NCBI RefSeq assembly: GCF_900604335.1
Contig: NZ_UWOD01000002.1
Coordinates: 124,001 to 188,000, forward strand
Source: Intestinibacillus sp. Marseille-P6563
Lineage (GTDB): Bacteria > Bacillota > Clostridia > Oscillospirales > Butyricicoccaceae
Length of the DNA stretch: 64,000 bases
Direction: 5' to 3'
Numbering within the stretch: position 1 is the stretch's first letter; each line of letters begins with the position of its first letter. The notes beneath the pieces were generated by a model that was given only the letters and a program-made list of their open reading frames with translations, ran no database searches and had not been told where the DNA came from. Below are positions 40,753 through 49,912 of this stretch, piece by piece. Made by a program: the position numbers and the translations under genes.

Positions 40753-41160
40753 TTAGTGTGATTTGGGATTGACGATATTACGCCAATCCAGATCGCCACG
40801 ATCCAACCCAAGAATCAGCATTTCTGCGGTTGCCGAGTTGGTCGCAATCGGGATATTGTGCATATCACACAGACGTGCCAGCGCGTGTATATCCGGCTCA
40901 TATTCGCTGTTGGACATGGGGTCACGGAAGAACAACACCAAGTCGATCTCGTTGTAGGCCACGCGCGCAGAGATCTGTTCTTCGCCGCCCTGCATGCCGG
41001 CCAGATATTTTTCTATTTTCAGTCCAGTCGCTTCGGCTACAAACTTGCCCGTTGTGCCGGTTGCACACAGACTATGCTTTGCGAGAATCCCGCAATACGC
41101 CATGCAGAACTGTACCATCAGTTCTTTTTTACGGTCGTGTGCAATAAGCGCGATATTCAT
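40753..41160 (-). CDS. mgsA: Methylglyoxal synthase
   Basis: MgsA converts dihydroxyacetone phosphate to methylglyoxal, a bypass that relieves sugar-phosphate stress. The 135-residue protein begins MNIALIAHDRKKELMVQF and has CATGTTGKF (phosphate loop), GGEEQISARVAYNEIDLVLFFRDP (quoted only as landmarks: GGEEQI and FFRDP with catalytic Asp) and NIPIATNSATAE. GAAAGGGG precedes the ATG. It lies 32 nt after minD on the same strand, matching the usual end of the mre/min cluster in Clostridia. Confidence 0.95.
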   Translation of the reverse strand: MNIALIAHDRKKELMVQFCMAYCGILAKHSLCATGTTGKFVAEATGLKIEKYLAGMQGGEEQISARVAYNEIDLVLFFRDPMSNSEYEPDIHALARLCDMHNIPIATNSATAEMLILGLDRGDLDWRNIVNPKSH

Positions 41161-41192
41161 GTTGTACGTCCCCTTTCGAATCGCAATTCATG

Positions 41193-41933
41193 TTATAGAC
41201 GCATGATGGGAAGACGTATTCCATCGAGCCGCTGGGCAATGTTGCGAAATGCGGTTGCAGCCCCACCTCGTTTTGTCTGCAACAGGCATTTGCCACGACT
41301 GCCGCACGCAATCACGTCTTCATCTTCCGGGACGATCCCCAACAGGGGCAGCCCTACTAAATCCATCGTATCGTCAATGTTCCCCAGCACGCCATGTTTG
41401 ATCAAAGCGGGGCGGACACGATTGACCACCATACGTATGCGGATGATATTTTCGCTTTCCAACAAACGCGCCACACGCTCGGCGCCACGTACACTCGCCT
41501 GGTCGGGCATGGTCACCACAAGACCCTGTGTCGCCACACTGGCGAACATCCGGATCTCAGGTGCCAGGCCTGCCGGACCGTCGATCAGCACATATTCAAA
41601 TCCAAGCTGTTCTGCCTGCCGCATGAGGTGCTCGAGTTGTTCTCGGGTCAGCGGCGGCAATTTCCCGGGCGCTGTCAGCAATGACAACCCCGGGAAGATA
41701 GAATGAGGGACAGCCGCCCGTTCGAGCGGCGTCATCCCCTGCGCGACATCTGCAAAGCTAAATACGATCGAATCACTAAGGCCCAATACGATGTCCAAGT
41801 TCCGCAGCCCGCTGTCTGCATCAATGACCAGAACGCGATGTCCGCGTTCGGCCATCGCCAATGCAACATTTGCCGTCAGCGACGTTTTTCCGGTCCCGCC
41901 CTTGCCGGACGCGACTAAGATTACCTTAAACAT
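41193..41933 (-). CDS. minD: MinD-like septum-site ATPase
   Basis: MinD is a membrane-cycling ParA-type ATPase that positions the division site with MinC and MinE. The 246-residue protein has the deviant Walker A ASGKGGTGKTS (8-18), VLVIDADSGLRNLDIVLGL and YVLIDGPAGL, and a C-terminal amphipathic tail (IAQRLDGIRLPIMRL) resembling the membrane-targeting helix. GGAGG precedes the ATG at 41933 and a separate promoter lies at 41961-41989. minC and minE, normally adjacent in Clostridia, are absent here, so its partners or function may differ. Confidence 0.85.
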   Translation of the reverse strand: MFKVILVASGKGGTGKTSLTANVALAMAERGHRVLVIDADSGLRNLDIVLGLSDSIVFSFADVAQGMTPLERAAVPHSIFPGLSLLTAPGKLPPLTREQLEHLMRQAEQLGFEYVLIDGPAGLAPEIRMFASVATQGLVVTMPDQASVRGAERVARLLESENIIRIRMVVNRVRPALIKHGVLGNIDDTMDLVGLPLLGIVPEDEDVIACGSRGKCLLQTKRGGAATAFRNIAQRLDGIRLPIMRL

Positions 41934-41960
41934 ACTGCCTCCATGATTCAGCTTATTTTT

Positions 41961-41989
41961 AGTATAATGCATTTACCTCGCAGATACAA
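41961..41989 (-). promoter_or_regulatory. Sigma-A promoter of minD-mgsA
   Basis: TTGTAT (41989-41984) and TATACT (41966-41961) on the minus strand have a 17-bp spacer, about 20 nt before the minD ribosome site. Confidence 0.7.
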
Positions 41990-42081
41990 GGTTTTCTTCA
42001 AAATTTGAGTGCATTTTTCAAAAATTTTTGTGTGCATTCCACAATGAAAATGCCTCTTGCATCTTTTGATGAGAATGATTG

Positions 42082-44127
42082 TTATTTCAGCAAAGTATTC
42101 TCATAGTCCACGCTGTTGACCGTTCCATTATTTGCAAAGTATGCATCAAAAATGTCACGTGCAATCGGCGCAACATCTGCACCATGTCCGGCATATTCGC
42201 CAACGACGGCAACCGCGATCTGCGGATCGTCATACGGAGCGTAAGCGATAAATACTGCGTGGTCCTCCTTGTCCTTTTGGCCGTGCTGCGCGGTACCCGA
42301 CTTACCAGCAACCTTGATCGGATACGTTGCAAAGGTTGCCGCTGCGGTACCTTCGTCGTCGGTAACTTCGGCCATGCCTTCATGTACGATATCCCAGGTC
42401 TTGTCCGATACTTCGATGGTCTTGAGCACTTCGGGCTCCTGCTCCTTAACGGTTTGGGTGTAGTCGTAAGTCTTCACGCTCTTGAGCAGGGTCGGCTTGT
42501 ACAGCGTGCCGCCGTTGGCGATCGCTGCCGTATAGTTGGCAAGCTGGAGCGGCGTTACCGCAAGGTCACACTGACCGATCGCTGTGGTGATGACGTCACC
42601 CGGCTGCCAAGGGTTCAGAAGCGGATTGTTTTCCAGCATGTTTTCGCGGTTTTTGGGACCCGATGCCGTACCAGCGCGTTCACCCGCCAGTTCGATACCG
42701 GTCTTTTCGCCAAAGCCAAATTTGTGCGCCCATTCTTCTTCTTTTTCGCCGCCCAGCAGATAGCCGGTTTCATAGAAGAATACGTTACACGATTTCTGAA
42801 TCGCACGCAATACATCCGATGGTCCGTGATTGCCCATACACTTATACGTACGCGACTGGAAGCGATCATAATAATGCTTACAATCGATGAGGGTATTTTC
42901 ATCAATGACGCCTTCTTCCAGACCTGCAATCGCCGTCAGCGGCTTATAGGTCGAACCCGGCTGATACGCGCCCTGAATGGCACGGTTGAGCAGCGGCGTG
43001 TTTTCCTCATCCTCTGCCCAGATCGAATACATTTCATTCCACTGGGTCAGATCAATGGTCGGATAGCTGGCCATGGCCAGCACTTCACCGGTATTCACGT
43101 CCATTGCCACCGCTGCGCCGCCACCGGCGCCCGGTATGGCCGACAACGTATTGGCCAGCGAATCCTCGGCCGCCTTTTGCAGATCGAGGTCCAAAGTCGT
43201 AATGACGTTATTGCCCGGCTGCGGCGCCTCGCCTTCGATCACATTGGTGATCTTACCCGAAATATCGGTTTCGATCGAACGGGTACCGTCTGTGCCATGC
43301 AGATATTCCTCGAACGATTTTTCCAGGCCTTCGCGGCCAACCATGGCGTTCATGTTGTAGCCCTTGGCTTTATAACCGTCCTCGCCTTCCCAGTCCTCTT
43401 TATAGATCTTGCTAACACGGCCGAGGATATGTGCGGCATGGGTGGTTTCATATTTACGGACTGCCTGCGTTTCGACGTTCACACCCATAAAGGTGCTGTG
43501 CTGCTCCTTGACCTGGGAAATCAGGTCGAGCGATACGTCCGATGCAATGATGAACGAATTGTACATGGAAAAGCCGCTCTGCTGCATCTCATACCGTACA
43601 CCGACGACAATGCGCGCATTTCCGTCCGACAGGGACGAATCGACTTCATAGTAGTCACGCATTTTGGCGATGACTTCCTCTGCGGTCAGATCACTTCCCC
43701 ACTCCCGGTCTTTGATAAACTCATCGAGCAGTTCGCGTTCGTCGCTGTCCGCTTCGCCAATGTATTCAAACGGCGCCTGATCGGAAATCGGCAGGGAATC
43801 CACTTCATGGCTGCCGGCATCCCGGATGAGCTGCACCAGCTGCAAAATGGTGTTATTCTGCTTTTCCTGATCCCAATAGGGATAGTCAATGCGCAGCGAA
43901 TAGACCGATTCATTGGTTACCAGCGGACGGCCATACCGGTCCACGATCTCACCGCGGGAAGCCGATACGGTCGACGAACTGGTCAGCCGGTTCTGGGCCT
44001 GCTCATGATAAGCGGCACCATTGATGACCTGGAGCGAAAACAGTCCAGCGCCGGAAACACCGGCCAGCAGCACCATGATGACAAACAGCGCAATCAAACG
44101 GCGCAGCAGTTTTGCCTTATTGTCCAT
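42082..44127 (-). CDS. mrdA: Penicillin-binding protein 2 (elongasome transpeptidase)
   Basis: This class B PBP crosslinks peptidoglycan during cell elongation. The 681-residue protein has a short cytoplasmic head, one membrane helix (about 9-32), the dimerisation domain with SRGEIVDRYGRPL, and the transpeptidase domain with motifs GSTYKP (active Ser), KSCN and KSGTAQ. It ends the maf-mreC-mreD-mrdA run on the minus strand with 24 nt after mreD. rodA is not adjacent. Confidence 0.95.
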   Translation of the reverse strand: MDNKAKLLRRLIALFVIMVLLAGVSGAGLFSLQVINGAAYHEQAQNRLTSSSTVSASRGEIVDRYGRPLVTNESVYSLRIDYPYWDQEKQNNTILQLVQLIRDAGSHEVDSLPISDQAPFEYIGEADSDERELLDEFIKDREWGSDLTAEEVIAKMRDYYEVDSSLSDGNARIVVGVRYEMQQSGFSMYNSFIIASDVSLDLISQVKEQHSTFMGVNVETQAVRKYETTHAAHILGRVSKIYKEDWEGEDGYKAKGYNMNAMVGREGLEKSFEEYLHGTDGTRSIETDISGKITNVIEGEAPQPGNNVITTLDLDLQKAAEDSLANTLSAIPGAGGGAAVAMDVNTGEVLAMASYPTIDLTQWNEMYSIWAEDEENTPLLNRAIQGAYQPGSTYKPLTAIAGLEEGVIDENTLIDCKHYYDRFQSRTYKCMGNHGPSDVLRAIQKSCNVFFYETGYLLGGEKEEEWAHKFGFGEKTGIELAGERAGTASGPKNRENMLENNPLLNPWQPGDVITTAIGQCDLAVTPLQLANYTAAIANGGTLYKPTLLKSVKTYDYTQTVKEQEPEVLKTIEVSDKTWDIVHEGMAEVTDDEGTAAATFATYPIKVAGKSGTAQHGQKDKEDHAVFIAYAPYDDPQIAVAVVGEYAGHGADVAPIARDIFDAYFANNGTVNSVDYENTLLK

Positions 44128-44151
44128 AGAAGATCTCCTTTCTGAAGGATG

Positions 44152-44664
44152 TCAAAGCATGCGGTCAAATTTGCGGGCAATGGTCCGCACCGGCAGATAT
44201 ACAACCGGCGACAGCGCCACGCTCACCAGGATTTCACCGCACATCGATTGAAATGCGAGGGGAAACGGCGCGCCTTCAAACAGGAGCACCGAAAAACCGT
44301 ATCGAAACAGGCCGATGATCAGCATGCCGCAGGTGTTGAGCAGCAGCATGGATGGGAACATGCGCCGCAAAAAGCGCATGCTCAGCGCGCCAGCTGCGAT
44401 GCCAAAGAGCATATAATACAGCGGAAACAGCCCATCGACACCGATAAAGCCCACATCATACAGCATGCCGGTGAGCAAACCGAACACACCGCCAATCACA
44501 GGGCCTTCCATCAGCGCCACTGCCGCCGGAATACACGGCAGCAGGTCGATGTGGAACCCAAACACCGAAAACGGCATATTCGCGGTTTCGATCACATACA
44601 CCAGGATGAGAAACAAGAGATAGAGCACGACTTTTAAAATCGGCGGTCGGTCGTTCTGTATCAT
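44152..44664 (-). CDS. mreD: Rod shape-determining protein MreD
   Basis: The 170-residue polytopic protein has five to six membrane segments and the MreD patterns VIETANMPFSVFGFHIDLLP and GGVFGLLTGMLYDV. It links MreC and PBP2 in the elongasome. It starts directly at the end of mreC (stop and start adjacent). Confidence 0.92.
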   Translation of the reverse strand: MIQNDRPPILKVVLYLLFLILVYVIETANMPFSVFGFHIDLLPCIPAAVALMEGPVIGGVFGLLTGMLYDVGFIGVDGLFPLYYMLFGIAAGALSMRFLRRMFPSMLLLNTCGMLIIGLFRYGFSVLLFEGAPFPLAFQSMCGEILVSVALSPVVYLPVRTIARKFDRML

Positions 44665-45504
44665 TTATTCGTTCACCTCAAAGTCTGTGATGATCGCAAC
44701 GTTGGTGATCTTTTCGACATTCACGAACGGCTTGATGACCGCATAATTGGAAATACCGTTGTCTTCCGGGACCACCCGCTCGATGGTGCCGATCATGATG
44801 CCCTTGGGGAATACGCCGCCACGGCCGGAAGTCTCTACGGTGTCGCCAATGACCACATCGGAATCGGGCTCCAAATAGGACAGCCGCAGATTGCCTTCGC
44901 TCATGAGCGTATAGTCACCTTCGGCAATGGCCGCTTCGCGTGTACGGGTGACCAGAGCACCCGCCTGCATGTTGGTGTCAATGACCGTCGTGACATCACA
45001 GTACGTCGGCGCCACATTGGACACATACCCGACCATGTTGCCTTCCTCGGTGATGACCAGGTCATTTACAGCAATGCCCTGGTTGGAACCCTTGTCCAGA
45101 GAAATGGTCGTAGCCCACTCGCCCGGGCTGCGTGCAATGACTTCGGCGGTCTGCAACTTGAAAGAGCGGTTACGCTCCTGAATGCCGAGCAGCGAACGCA
45201 GACGGTCATTTTCCTCAAGCGCGATGTCTGCATCGCGTTCTTTCTGCTCCAGCTCGCTGACCTTTTTCTTCAGCTCTGCATTTTCCTCTTCCAGTGCATC
45301 GTACCCTTCAAAATAGGCCCTGCCCTGCGAAATGACATTGGCCACTTTGGTGACACCCTTTTGCAGCGGCGCCATCACTACACCGATGCCATCGGATACC
45401 GGATTGCTGCGTCCCGTGGCACCGGAATAGACCATCAGGCCCAGACAGATCAAAATGATCACGATAAAGGCCGCAACAACGCGAAAAGAAAACAAATTTT
45501 TCAA
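44665..45504 (-). CDS. mreC: Rod shape-determining protein MreC
   Basis: The 279-residue bitopic protein has an N-terminal membrane helix (about 9-28), a coiled coil (about 65-100, EEENAELKKKVSELEQKERD) and the beta-barrel MreC core with LLGIQERNRSFKLQTAEVI, VITEEGNMVGYVSNV and GDTVETSGRGGVFPKGIMIG. It organises the cell-elongation complex. It overlaps maf by 4 nt. No mreB gene is in the window. Confidence 0.95.
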   Translation of the reverse strand: MKNLFSFRVVAAFIVIILICLGLMVYSGATGRSNPVSDGIGVVMAPLQKGVTKVANVISQGRAYFEGYDALEEENAELKKKVSELEQKERDADIALEENDRLRSLLGIQERNRSFKLQTAEVIARSPGEWATTISLDKGSNQGIAVNDLVITEEGNMVGYVSNVAPTYCDVTTVIDTNMQAGALVTRTREAAIAEGDYTLMSEGNLRLSYLEPDSDVVIGDTVETSGRGGVFPKGIMIGTIERVVPEDNGISNYAVIKPFVNVEKITNVAIITDFEVNE

Positions 45505-46088
45505 TTTTTATTCAGCACCTCTTTATCCAAAAAACCAACTTCGGTCAACATCGTATCCAGCAGTTCGACCGACAGGCCGACCACATTAAAGTAGTCCCCT
45601 TCGATGCCAGGAATAAACCGCGAACCCTTGCCCTGAATGCCGTAGGCACCCGCCTTATCCAGCGGTTCCCCGGTCGCAATATACCAGGCGATCTCCTCGG
45701 CTGTCAGCGCCCGGAAATACACTTTGGTCACCCGGTGAGCCACTCGGCGTCCTTGCGGCGACAACACCGCCACACCGGTGATGACTTCATGGGCCCGGCC
45801 GGACAAAATTTCCAGCATGCGCGCTGCATCGGCTGCATCGACCGGCTTACCAAACGGTACGCCATCGACCACGACCATGGTATCCGCGCCAATGACCGTG
45901 CTGTCCGGATGGGTGTCAAACACGGCCTGCGCTTTGCGCAGCGCCAGGGTTTCGATCTGCTGCGCGATGGGCAGCCCGTCCGGCAGCGTTTCGTCGGTGT
46001 CCGCCGGACAAACGGTAAAATCTTCTGCGATCCGCCCCAGCAGTTCTTGCCGCCTGGGAGATGCCGAGGCCAGAATCAATGGTTGCAT
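45501..46088 (-). CDS. maf: Maf family nucleotide pyrophosphatase
   Basis: Maf hydrolyses non-canonical or canonical NTPs and is linked to division arrest. The 195-residue protein begins LILASASPRRQELLGRI, with VIGADTMVVVDG and DKAGAYGIQGKGS as further signatures. It lies between DUF4321 and mreC, the standard Firmicutes order. Confidence 0.95.
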   Translation of the reverse strand: MQPLILASASPRRQELLGRIAEDFTVCPADTDETLPDGLPIAQQIETLALRKAQAVFDTHPDSTVIGADTMVVVDGVPFGKPVDAADAARMLEILSGRAHEVITGVAVLSPQGRRVAHRVTKVYFRALTAEEIAWYIATGEPLDKAGAYGIQGKGSRFIPGIEGDYFNVVGLSVELLDTMLTEVGFLDKEVLNKN

Positions 46089-46106
46089 ATGCTTTGCTCC
46101 TTACTA

Positions 46107-46337
46107 TTATCGCAGCTTCCGGCAACAGAAAATTGCCAAAATCAGTCCTAAAATGGCTGCAATCGTAATTTCTAAATGAAATCCTAACGTAATATCGAAC
46201 AATCCGAGGTCGAGTGTCGCCGCTTTGAGTCCAAAACTGTCGCCGAAACTGAGCCAGTCCAAAAAGCGGATGCCTTTGGACAACCGGCCGATCAGGCTGC
46301 CGAGCACGGCGCCTATGACCAGAATCAACACTTTCAT
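46107..46337 (-). CDS. DUF4321 small membrane protein
   Basis: The 76-residue protein has two hydrophobic segments (2-16 and 52-72) and the central WLSFGDSFGLKAATLDLGLFD, matching DUF4321. This family is found next to maf-mreC in many Clostridia. Function unknown. Confidence 0.82.
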   Translation of the reverse strand: MKVLILVIGAVLGSLIGRLSKGIRFLDWLSFGDSFGLKAATLDLGLFDITLGFHLEITIAAILGLILAIFCCRKLR

Positions 46338-46358
46338 GCCTTGGAATCCTTTCTTTTT

Positions 46359-48422
46359 TTATTCTACCCCACGGTAATAAAGTCCGCGCGTCACACCTTC
46401 GGAAGCTGTGATGGACGCACCTTCCTGAAACGCCTGATAGACCGCCGCACAGCGGGCCGGTGTTTCGGTCGTAAACCGAAGCATCCCGTACGATACCCCC
46501 ACCGTACGGTACTCCCCTGTCTTATCCGACAGCGAAAGCGGCTGACTGTTGAGCAGCTCATTGCGGCAGCCAAACGCCGGTAACAGCGCGAAGCGCTTGC
46601 CCTGCCGGTCGGTCAGGTGCGTGATGCCCTTTTTGCAGCTGCATTGTCCGGTCTTGCGGCGGATGGCGCAGTTTTCAAACACCATCAGTGGCAAGTACCC
46701 GTAGACGATCAGCATGGTATCCAGCGGCTTATCCAAATCGCGCAGCTGCGCGAGCCGCGCTTCAAAGGACAGTGTCTGCCGCTGCACCCCCAAATCGGCC
46801 AGCGTTTGCAGGGCTACACTGTTGTAGGCATTGAGCCCAAAGTCGCCGTCGATGGCCAGTCCCATGCGCCGCAGCAACGGGATGTGCCCCAAATTGCCGG
46901 CCAAGGCGCGTGTCGCGCCGTTTTCCCGGCAGATTTGCAGCAGTTCCTCGATTTTTTCCTGCTCGTCATCCCGGAACACCCGGGGCAAAATGGGCTGCAA
47001 GCCCGGATGCTGCGCCGCACATTCGAGCGGTGCATAGATGGTTTCCAGTCCGCTTTCCTGCAAAGCACGCGCCTGTTCCCAGGTCGTGACCGTTGCCAAA
47101 AAGCCGGAAAACGGCTTTTTTTCGTGGTACATCCTCGGCATAGGTTCCTGCCATCGGCGCTTTGGCGCTTGGCCGCGCTGATGAAGCAGCTTTTCCAGCG
47201 CTTCCCGGCGCAGTGCGTTCAAACGCGCGGCCGGAAGCATCAGGCCATCCGCCAGCTGGATGTGGGTCTCCTTTGCAAAAAACGGGGTGCCCCCGGTCTT
47301 TTCGAGCGATTTGCGCACGCTTTCTTCGGTGGCTGGCCGGTTGCGTGCCGCTTCGACCGGTTGGGTGTCCAAAACGGTCACGCCGTCGGTCTCCCCGTCC
47401 CAGACGTTGAGCAGCAAGCCGGTTTCATCGGCCTTGAAAGACCAAGTCACCGGGACCCGCGGCGCCTCTCGCCCTTCGGCAAAGCGCTGCGCGGCCTGGT
47501 CGTAAAGCGGCTTGACCTCGTGCAGCGGGATGTCGGTCTTGGTGCCGAACATCGCGTCCCCGGTCTTGCCGGTCAGATAGCCGTCGGTAAAACCGTCGCG
47601 CGAAAAGACACGCCGCAAGATGTCGGCTTCTTCCCGGGTCGGGCGACGCTTCTCGCGCAGCAGCCGAGCATAAATTTCGGTGACAATGGCTGCATATTCT
47701 GGCCGTTTCATCCGTCCTTCGATTTTAAACGAAGCCACTCCGGCTTCGACCAGCGGTTGCAGCCAACCGGCCAAACACAGGTCTTTGAGCGACAACGCAT
47801 AGGTTTCCCGTTTCTGTCCGTCATAGGTATACGGCAGACGGCAGGGCTGGGCACACAGACCGCGATTGCCCGAACGCTGGCCGATCACAGCCGACAGATA
47901 ACACTGCCCGGAATAGCACATGCACAGCGCGCCGTGCACGAACACTTCGGTTTCGATGCCCGCCTGGGCTGTGATCATTTTAATTTGTTCCAGCGTACAC
48001 TCCCGCGACAGGACGACACGGGAAAACCCGAGCTCTTTGGCCATCTGCGCCCCATCTAAGGTGTGAATGGTCATCTGGGTCGAAGCGTGCAGCGGCAAAT
48101 CGGGCGCGCATTCCCGGATAAGCCGGGCGACCCCCAAATCCTGCACGATCAGCGCATCCGCACCCGCGTCGTTTAGGAAGCGGATGTCCCGCATGGCGTC
48201 CTCCCGCTCGCGGTCGAGCGCCAGAATATTAAAGGTAACGTTGGTTTTGACGCCCCGTTCCCGGCAATAGCGGATAGCATCCGCCATCTCCTGGCGGCTG
48301 AAATTCTTCGCGCCCCGGCGGGCGTTAAAGGTGCCGAACCCCAGATAGACGGCGTCCGCCCCGCTCTGTACCGCGGCGCGTACCCCTTCCATCGAACCGG
48401 CCGGCGCCAGAAATTCAGGCAT
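46359..48422 (-). CDS. U32 family peptidase / tRNA-rRNA hydroxylation-type protein (with DUF3656 region)
   Basis: The 687-residue protein begins MPEFLAPAGSMEGVRAAVQS with YLGFGTFNARRGAKNF and a Cys cluster CMCYSGQCYLS ... NRGLCAQPCR. These are the iron-sulfur and active-region motifs of U32 proteins, a family that includes RlhA/TrhP, which hydroxylate RNA with prephenate-linked chemistry, and putative collagenases. Two U32-like segments occur (about 1-300 and 420-600) separated by a DUF3656 region. It overlaps zapA by 8 nt. Substrate not determinable. Confidence 0.88.
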   Translation of the reverse strand: MPEFLAPAGSMEGVRAAVQSGADAVYLGFGTFNARRGAKNFSRQEMADAIRYCRERGVKTNVTFNILALDREREDAMRDIRFLNDAGADALIVQDLGVARLIRECAPDLPLHASTQMTIHTLDGAQMAKELGFSRVVLSRECTLEQIKMITAQAGIETEVFVHGALCMCYSGQCYLSAVIGQRSGNRGLCAQPCRLPYTYDGQKRETYALSLKDLCLAGWLQPLVEAGVASFKIEGRMKRPEYAAIVTEIYARLLREKRRPTREEADILRRVFSRDGFTDGYLTGKTGDAMFGTKTDIPLHEVKPLYDQAAQRFAEGREAPRVPVTWSFKADETGLLLNVWDGETDGVTVLDTQPVEAARNRPATEESVRKSLEKTGGTPFFAKETHIQLADGLMLPAARLNALRREALEKLLHQRGQAPKRRWQEPMPRMYHEKKPFSGFLATVTTWEQARALQESGLETIYAPLECAAQHPGLQPILPRVFRDDEQEKIEELLQICRENGATRALAGNLGHIPLLRRMGLAIDGDFGLNAYNSVALQTLADLGVQRQTLSFEARLAQLRDLDKPLDTMLIVYGYLPLMVFENCAIRRKTGQCSCKKGITHLTDRQGKRFALLPAFGCRNELLNSQPLSLSDKTGEYRTVGVSYGMLRFTTETPARCAAVYQAFQEGASITASEGVTRGLYYRGVE

Positions 48423-48768
48423 TTTCGCTCTCCTTCCGCGCGCCGCGCAAAGCGGCCAACTCGTCTTTTAACTTGCTGTTTTCCTGCTCCAGCCGCAGGA
48501 TCTCCTCCCGCATGGCTTCGGCCTGTTCGGTGCGTTCGACCATCTCCCCACGGGCACGTTTGATCTCCCGCTCGGCCTTGGTCGCTTCATCGGCTAAATT
48601 CAGTGCTGCCAAAACCGCAGCGTTCAGCGAAGATGCTTCGGTGACCTGTTTGGCCTCCGCGATCTTGGTGTCCGCCCGCTCGGCGACTTGGCGCGTATAT
48701 TCTTCACTTTCTTCCGCCAGAACCGTATAATTTTGTCCGGCAATCGTGACCGAAATTCGATTTGGCAT
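48415..48768 (-). CDS. zapA: Cell division protein ZapA
   Basis: ZapA crosslinks FtsZ filaments. The 117-residue protein has the globular ZapA head (ISVTIAGQNYTVLAEESEEYTRQVAE) quoted only as landmarks GQNYTVLAEESEEY, the conserved SSLNAAVLAALNLADE, and a long C-terminal coiled coil. It heads the minus-strand operon zapA-U32-DUF4321-maf-mreCD-mrdA and has a recognisable promoter. Confidence 0.9.
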   Translation of the reverse strand: MPNRISVTIAGQNYTVLAEESEEYTRQVAERADTKIAEAKQVTEASSLNAAVLAALNLADEATKAEREIKRARGEMVERTEQAEAMREEILRLEQENSKLKDELAALRGARKESENA

Positions 48769-48828
48769 ATGTTAAAAATCCTCCTCGGAAACTCGTTTTC
48801 TAAAAATGGCGATTCGATAACAGATTAC

Positions 48829-48857
48829 ATTATACCATATCTCTCTCCAAATTTTAA
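48829..48857 (-). promoter_or_regulatory. Promoter of the zapA-mrdA operon
   Basis: TTAAAA (48857-48852) and TATAAT (48834-48829) on the minus strand have a 17-bp spacer. The remaining gene-free sequence to 48970 shows no other feature. Confidence 0.6.
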
Positions 48858-48973
48858 GACAATTTCTTTATTTTATCGAGCGGGTCGCAGATTTTTTGCA
48901 GCCGGGTCTTTTGTGCCGGTCCTCCAACTTTTCTCTGCGCTGTCAAATTTGCGCCAAAAGCATGATTTGCATA

Positions 48974-49002
48974 TTGTAACCTGCTTTTTCCTATGGTACT
49001 AT
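48974..49002 (+). promoter_or_regulatory. Promoter of the proB-proA operon
   Basis: TTGTAA (48974-48979) and TACTAT (48997-49002) have a 17-bp spacer, about 45 nt before proB. Confidence 0.6.
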
Positions 49003-49053
49003 TTGAATATGAAACCGTCCTGAAATCAGGAGAAGAAAGCGGAGCGATTCACC

Positions 49054-49872
49054 ATGTCACAAACTCAAGAGATGCGCCGCATCGTTGTCAAAGTCGGCAC
49101 ATCCAGCCTTACCTACCCCAACGGCAAACTGAACATCGGCTGCATTGAAAAGCTGGTGCGCGTCATTTCCGACCTACAAAACCGCGGGTACCAGATGGTT
49201 CTGGTGTCCTCGGGTGCGGTCGGCGTGGGCGCGGCCAAAATCGGCTGGCGCGAGCGACCGCGGGACATCCGCATGAAACAGGCCGCCGCCGCGGTCGGCC
49301 AGTGTGAGCTGATGCACATTTACGATAAAATGTTCCTGGAATATGGCGTCAAGGTCGCGCAGGTGCTGCTCACCCGCGAAAACATCACCGACGAAGAGCA
49401 GCGCGCCAACATTCATTCGACCTTTGACATCCTGCTCGACACCGACGTGGTGCCCATCGTCAACGAAAACGACACGGTGGCCACGGCCGAGCTTGAGCAC
49501 ATCGAAACCTTCGGCGATAACGATACCCTGTCGGCGGTCGTCGCGCGTGTATGCGGCGCCGATCTGCTGGTCATCTTTACCGACATCGAAGGCCTGTACG
49601 ACTCCAACCCGCGCGAAAATCCCGACGCCAAGCTGATTGGCCGGGTGGAAAAGATCGACTCTGCCCTGCGCGCCATTGCGGGCGGCCCGGGCACGGCGGG
49701 CGGCACCGGCGGTATGGCGACCAAGCTGACCGCGGCCGAACTTTGTATGGATGCCGGCATTTCCATGCTCATCACCAAGGGCGACCAGGCCGAAATCCTC
49801 TATGATATTGTCGACGGCAAGCCGGTGGGCACCCTGTTCAAACGCCCACGTCGCCGGAAATCGGCAGAATAA
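49054..49872 (+). CDS. proB: Glutamate 5-kinase
   Basis: ProB makes gamma-glutamyl phosphate, the first step of proline synthesis. The 272-residue protein is the amino acid kinase domain only, without the C-terminal PUA domain found in many homologues. Motifs are RRIVVKVGTSSLT, VLVSSGAVGVGAAK, PIVNENDTVAT and GTGGMATKLTAA. It ends in a basic tail RRRKSAE and precedes proA by 40 nt. Confidence 0.96.
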   Translation: MSQTQEMRRIVVKVGTSSLTYPNGKLNIGCIEKLVRVISDLQNRGYQMVLVSSGAVGVGAAKIGWRERPRDIRMKQAAAAVGQCELMHIYDKMFLEYGVKVAQVLLTRENITDEEQRANIHSTFDILLDTDVVPIVNENDTVATAELEHIETFGDNDTLSAVVARVCGADLLVIFTDIEGLYDSNPRENPDAKLIGRVEKIDSALRAIAGGPGTAGGTGGMATKLTAAELCMDAGISMLITKGDQAEILYDIVDGKPVGTLFKRPRRRKSAE

Positions 49873-49912
49873 CAACCATTTTCTCTTGCAATTTACAAAC
49901 GAGGTGGAACGG

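Noticed and set aside
42079-44145. 688-residue open frame on the plus strand opposite mrdA
   Set aside because: It is the antisense shadow of PBP2, whose minus-strand product carries all transpeptidase motifs; the plus-strand product has no recognisable domain, ribosome site or sensible composition.
46617-48059. 480-residue open frame on the plus strand opposite the U32 gene
   Set aside because: Antisense shadow of a well-matched U32 protein.
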